This document shows, one piece after another, positions 61,688 through 64,000 of a stretch of 64,000 nucleotides of DNA; within the stretch, counting starts at the first letter, position 1; every line of letters starts with the position of its first letter. This stretch comes from Flavobacteriales bacterium (lineage in GTDB: Bacteria; Bacteroidota; Bacteroidia; Flavobacteriales_F; PHOS-HE28). The position numbers were made by a program, and so were the translations under genes. The stretch lies in NCBI GenBank assembly GCA_016703105.1, contig JADJCS010000005.1:124001-188000 (forward strand), given 5' to 3'. The notes beneath the pieces are model-generated. The model searched no databases. It saw only the letters and a list, made by a program, of their open reading frames with translations, and was not told where the DNA came from.

Positions 61688-62563
61688 TCAGCGGACATGT
61701 CTTTCCGCATGATAGCTGGAACGCACCAAAGGCCCGCTCTCCACGAAGCGGAACCCGCGTGAGGTTCCCTCCTCCCGGAACCGCGCGAACCGATCGGGAT
61801 GAACGAACTCGTGAACAGGGAGATGCGCCTTGGTGGGCTGTAAATACTGGCCGACTGTAAGCACGTCCACGCCTACGCTGCGCAGATCGTCCATCGTTTC
61901 GAGCACTTCGTGGTCCGATTCACCCAGGCCGAGCATGACGCCCGATTTGGTGCGAAGGCCCGCCCGCTTGGCGCGCATCAGCACTTCCAAGCTTCGGTCG
62001 TAGCGCGCCTGCACCCGCACCTGCTTTGTGAGGCGGCGCACCGTCTCCAGGTTATGCGATAGTACATCCGGCGCTGCGGCCAACACCTCGGCAAGGTTGG
62101 CCCACTCCCCTTTGAAGTCCGGGATCAATGTCTCCATGGTCGTTCCTGGGCACCGGCGGCGTACGGAACGGATGGTGCGCGCCCAGATACCGGCACCTCC
62201 ATCCTCCAGGTCATCGCGGTCCACTGAAGTGATGACGCAGTGCTTCAAACCCATCAATTCCACGGAACGTGCCACGCGGGCGGGTTCGAACGGATCGGCG
62301 GCCTCCGGCCTTCCGGTGGCCACCGAACAAAAGCCACAGGAGCGCGTGCATACGTTGCCCAGTATCATGAAGGTCGCCGTGCCCTCTCCCCAGCACTCGC
62401 CCATGTTGGGGCAATTGCCGCTTTGACAGATGGTGTGCAACTTGTGATCGCTGACGATCCCGCGCACCTTCCGGTAGTTCTCGCCCGTAGGCAACTTCAC
62501 CCGAAGCCAGGCCGGTTTGCGTGGGGGGGGCTGCACCACGGCCTCTTCGTGCGCCGTGCTCAT
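61688..62563 (-). CDS. lipA: Lipoyl synthase
   Basis: A 291-residue radical-SAM enzyme inserting two sulfurs into octanoyl-lipoyl domains. The auxiliary cluster cysteines are C46, C51 and C57 (CQSGNCPNMGEC), and the radical-SAM cluster is C72, C76, C79 (CTRSCGFC). FKGEW, VLSHNLETV and GLGES are further family blocks. The ATG overlaps the stop of the upstream envelope-protein gene, so the two are probably translated together. Confidence 0.97.
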   Translation of the reverse strand: MSTAHEEAVVQPPPRKPAWLRVKLPTGENYRKVRGIVSDHKLHTICQSGNCPNMGECWGEGTATFMILGNVCTRSCGFCSVATGRPEAADPFEPARVARSVELMGLKHCVITSVDRDDLEDGGAGIWARTIRSVRRRCPGTTMETLIPDFKGEWANLAEVLAAAPDVLSHNLETVRRLTKQVRVQARYDRSLEVLMRAKRAGLRTKSGVMLGLGESDHEVLETMDDLRSVGVDVLTVGQYLQPTKAHLPVHEFVHPDRFARFREEGTSRGFRFVESGPLVRSSYHAERHVR

Positions 62564-63306
62564 CGGGTGTACTTCTTACCGAACTGCAAGCTGAGATAGA
62601 GGGCCAGGAAGAATTGCTTGTTCTCGACCCCTTCGATCTCGGCCATGATGGGCACCACTTCGGCGAAGGCATCGATGGACGCACCCACCTCGATGGCCTT
62701 GATGCCTGAGGCCGTTCCAGAGTGCTCGAAATTGAGCCCGAAGCGCGCGAAGCCACCGAACTGGAACGTGGATCCGTCGAACCCCTTGAACCACGAGGCG
62801 CGTCCGAAAATGTCGTCCGGATAATGCTCCTTGGGATCGTACCGCTCCACCACAATGGTCTCATAGGGAAGGTTGGGCTTCCCGATCTGCAGGTAGACAG
62901 GCTTCAGAAGGGCGATCGACGGACCGACCGACCACACGTAGTTCACTTCGACACCGCTTTTGCGCAGTTTGTCTGTGATCAGCTCCTTGCGGCCCCACGT
63001 GGGACGGATAAGTATCAGACTGTTCAACTTCCCATAGAAATAGCCGCGTGCATCCTCGTAATAGGGGTTGAAGCTCTTGATCTCCTTGGGGTGCTTCATG
63101 CCCACGATCTCGATCCCGAGCATTCGCCTTGACTTGGCGGTGCGATGCTTGCCGTGGAAGAAGTTCACTCCCCATCCATCGCCGTGCGCCAGGATGCCGC
63201 CATGCAACTCCTTCTTGTAGAGAACACGCGTCTCATCATACACGGTCTGCTGCCCAGCCGCACGGGCCGCACAAGTGAAGAGAACGATCAGAGCGAGGTA
63301 ACGCAT
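62560..63306 (-). CDS. Conserved envelope protein of unknown function
   Basis: A 248-residue protein with a signal peptide (LALIVLFTCAARAAGQQ) and a likely outer-membrane barrel: strands GGILAHGDGWGVNFFHG, MLGIEIVGMKHPKEI, NYVWSVGPSIALLKPVYL and a final FFLALYLSLQFGKKYTR. This resembles a Bacteroidota-specific family seen beside lipA, but I know no function. The frame is open six codons upstream; MRYLALIV is the better signal-peptide start. A TAGCTTTG box at 63322-63329 (minus strand) may be its -7 element. Confidence 0.75.
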   Translation of the reverse strand: MRYLALIVLFTCAARAAGQQTVYDETRVLYKKELHGGILAHGDGWGVNFFHGKHRTAKSRRMLGIEIVGMKHPKEIKSFNPYYEDARGYFYGKLNSLILIRPTWGRKELITDKLRKSGVEVNYVWSVGPSIALLKPVYLQIGKPNLPYETIVVERYDPKEHYPDDIFGRASWFKGFDGSTFQFGGFARFGLNFEHSGTASGIKAIEVGASIDAFAEVVPIMAEIEGVENKQFFLALYLSLQFGKKYTR

Positions 63307-63363
63307 ACGCAGTGAGCAGCACAAAGCTACTGCAACACAACGCTACCTTCGGACCGTTCGTTC

Positions 63364-63771
63364 ATGTCCACCGCCCACATCCACTATCTCGGTGACCTCC
63401 GCACCGAGTGCGTCCATACCGGGAGCGGTTCGGCTATGGTGACCGACGCGCCGCTGGACAACCAGGGCCGGGGTGAAGCCTTTTCGCCCACGGATCTCAT
63501 GAGTACTTCGCTGGCCTGCTGCCTGATCACGGTCATGGGCATCCGGGCCCGCGACAAAGGCTATCCCCTGCTCGGGCTTTCCGCCGAAGTGCGCAAACAC
63601 ATGGCACCCGCACCCCGGCGTGTGGTGCGGATCGAAGTCGAGATCACCATGGAAGGGAACGGGCTTTCACCGGCTACACGCGATGAACTGGAGCATGTGG
63701 CGCGCACATGCCCAGTAGCTATGAGCCTGCATCCTGACCTGGAACAGGTGATCCTATTCAGCTACCGCTGA
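63364..63771 (+). CDS. OsmC/Ohr family protein
   Basis: A 135-residue protein of the OsmC fold. GEAFSPTDLMSTSLACCLITVMGIRARDKG holds the first conserved cysteine region on the central helix, and HVARTCPVAMSLHP holds the second cysteine. Members reduce organic hydroperoxides with this cysteine pair, though many have unknown substrates; this one belongs to the shorter general OsmC group rather than clear Ohr. It is transcribed divergently from the envelope-protein gene, with a 57-nt gap. Confidence 0.9.
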   Translation: MSTAHIHYLGDLRTECVHTGSGSAMVTDAPLDNQGRGEAFSPTDLMSTSLACCLITVMGIRARDKGYPLLGLSAEVRKHMAPAPRRVVRIEVEITMEGNGLSPATRDELEHVARTCPVAMSLHPDLEQVILFSYR

Positions 63772-63811
63772 TAGACGGAGGATACAGCGGCTACCCCAGT
63801 GTGAACATGAA

Positions 63812-63834
63812 AGCCCGGTCACTTGGACCGGGCT
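63812..63834. terminator. Hairpin between OsmC and small lipoprotein genes
   Basis: GCCCGGTC / GACCGGGC 8-bp stem with a short loop, located between convergent stops. No strong T run on the plus strand; read leftward TTTCATG follows. Confidence 0.55.
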
Positions 63835-63858
63835 CAAGAATTCAAATGGACCATGGCG

Positions 63859-63987
63859 TCAGGCGGGCCGTTCGGTCGGGACCTGATGCACTTTGGAGTA
63901 GGCTGGGCAGGCGTGGCTTGAACCACAGGAGGCTAGAAGCACCGCCCCGGTCACCACTACCGCCAGTACCAGAAGAGCCTTTTTCAT
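63859..63987 (-). CDS. Small lipoprotein, 42 residues
   Basis: A complete small gene: MKKALLVLAVV start, lipobox LLASC (C21), then a polar tail with GSSHACPAYSK and a TGA stop. The pattern of a lipidated cysteine followed closely by CPAYxK is one I associate with tiny Bacteroidota lipoproteins of unknown function. The promoter would lie at or past the window edge. Confidence 0.7.
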   Translation of the reverse strand: MKKALLVLAVVVTGAVLLASCGSSHACPAYSKVHQVPTERPA

Positions 63988-64000
63988 CGTTCGTTGGTTT

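Overview
The window looks like the chromosome of a Bacteroidota bacterium, most likely a GC-rich member of the Flavobacteriales. The signs are three or more secreted proteins with Bacteroidota type IX secretion (T9SS) C-terminal sorting domains (…PNP…), promoters with the Bacteroidota layout (TTG, 18-20 nt, TAnnTTTG), DUF2490 and OmpP1/FadL-like outer-membrane proteins, many LxxC lipoproteins, and the gene order rsfS-ftsH-DUF2007-cdsA-psd. No phage, insertion sequence, CRISPR array or rRNA operon was seen.

Layout. 1-4510 (+): end of rsfS, ftsH, a DUF2007 protein, cdsA, psd and a lipoprotein (membrane quality control and phospholipid synthesis). 4511-10931 (-): a tightly overlapping run read wecB, alpha/alpha-toroid protein, DUF7033/polysaccharide deacetylase, GNAT-fold acyltransferase, upp, small membrane protein, HAD nucleotidase. 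10933-11957 (-): radC and rpsT. 12068-29642: a surface-polysaccharide locus with initiating sugar-phosphate transferase, WecG/TagA transferase, SDR epimerase, GT4, a secreted parallel beta-helix protein (+), acetyltransferase, GT2, Wzy-like polymerase, two further transferases, Wzx flippase, Wzc-like tyrosine kinase, Wza-like exporter and a DUF2490 protein. This is a nearly complete Wzx/Wzy capsule or exopolysaccharide system. 29643-31314: AT-richer, gene-poor, with one unrecognised helical protein. 31315-40880 (+): two tandem copies of a two-gene T9SS module (beta-helix protein plus 502-residue propeller-like protein); the second beta-helix copy has lost its 5' part. 41080-44657 (-): two unrecognised proteins, tRNA-Glu beside an unusual palindrome array, and proS. 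44748-47207 (+): a Gly/Tyr-rich lipoprotein and a FadL-like porin. 47275-49212 (-): zinc-ribbon coiled-coil protein and Nif3-like protein. 49225-57509 (+): lpxK, purine nucleoside phosphorylase, gatB, a TlpA-like lipoprotein, an M1 peptidase and an LpxH-like phosphatase. 57578-63306 (-): GAPDH, a sortilin-like T9SS propeller protein, lipA and an envelope protein. The window closes with an OsmC protein (+) and a 42-residue lipoprotein (-).

A recurring technical feature is that at least nine otherwise intact genes, some normally essential, are broken by apparent single-base gains or losses, most at short homopolymers. This fits residual indels of a long-read assembly better than gene decay. Split genes are listed as their open fragments, with the inferred whole gene given in the text.
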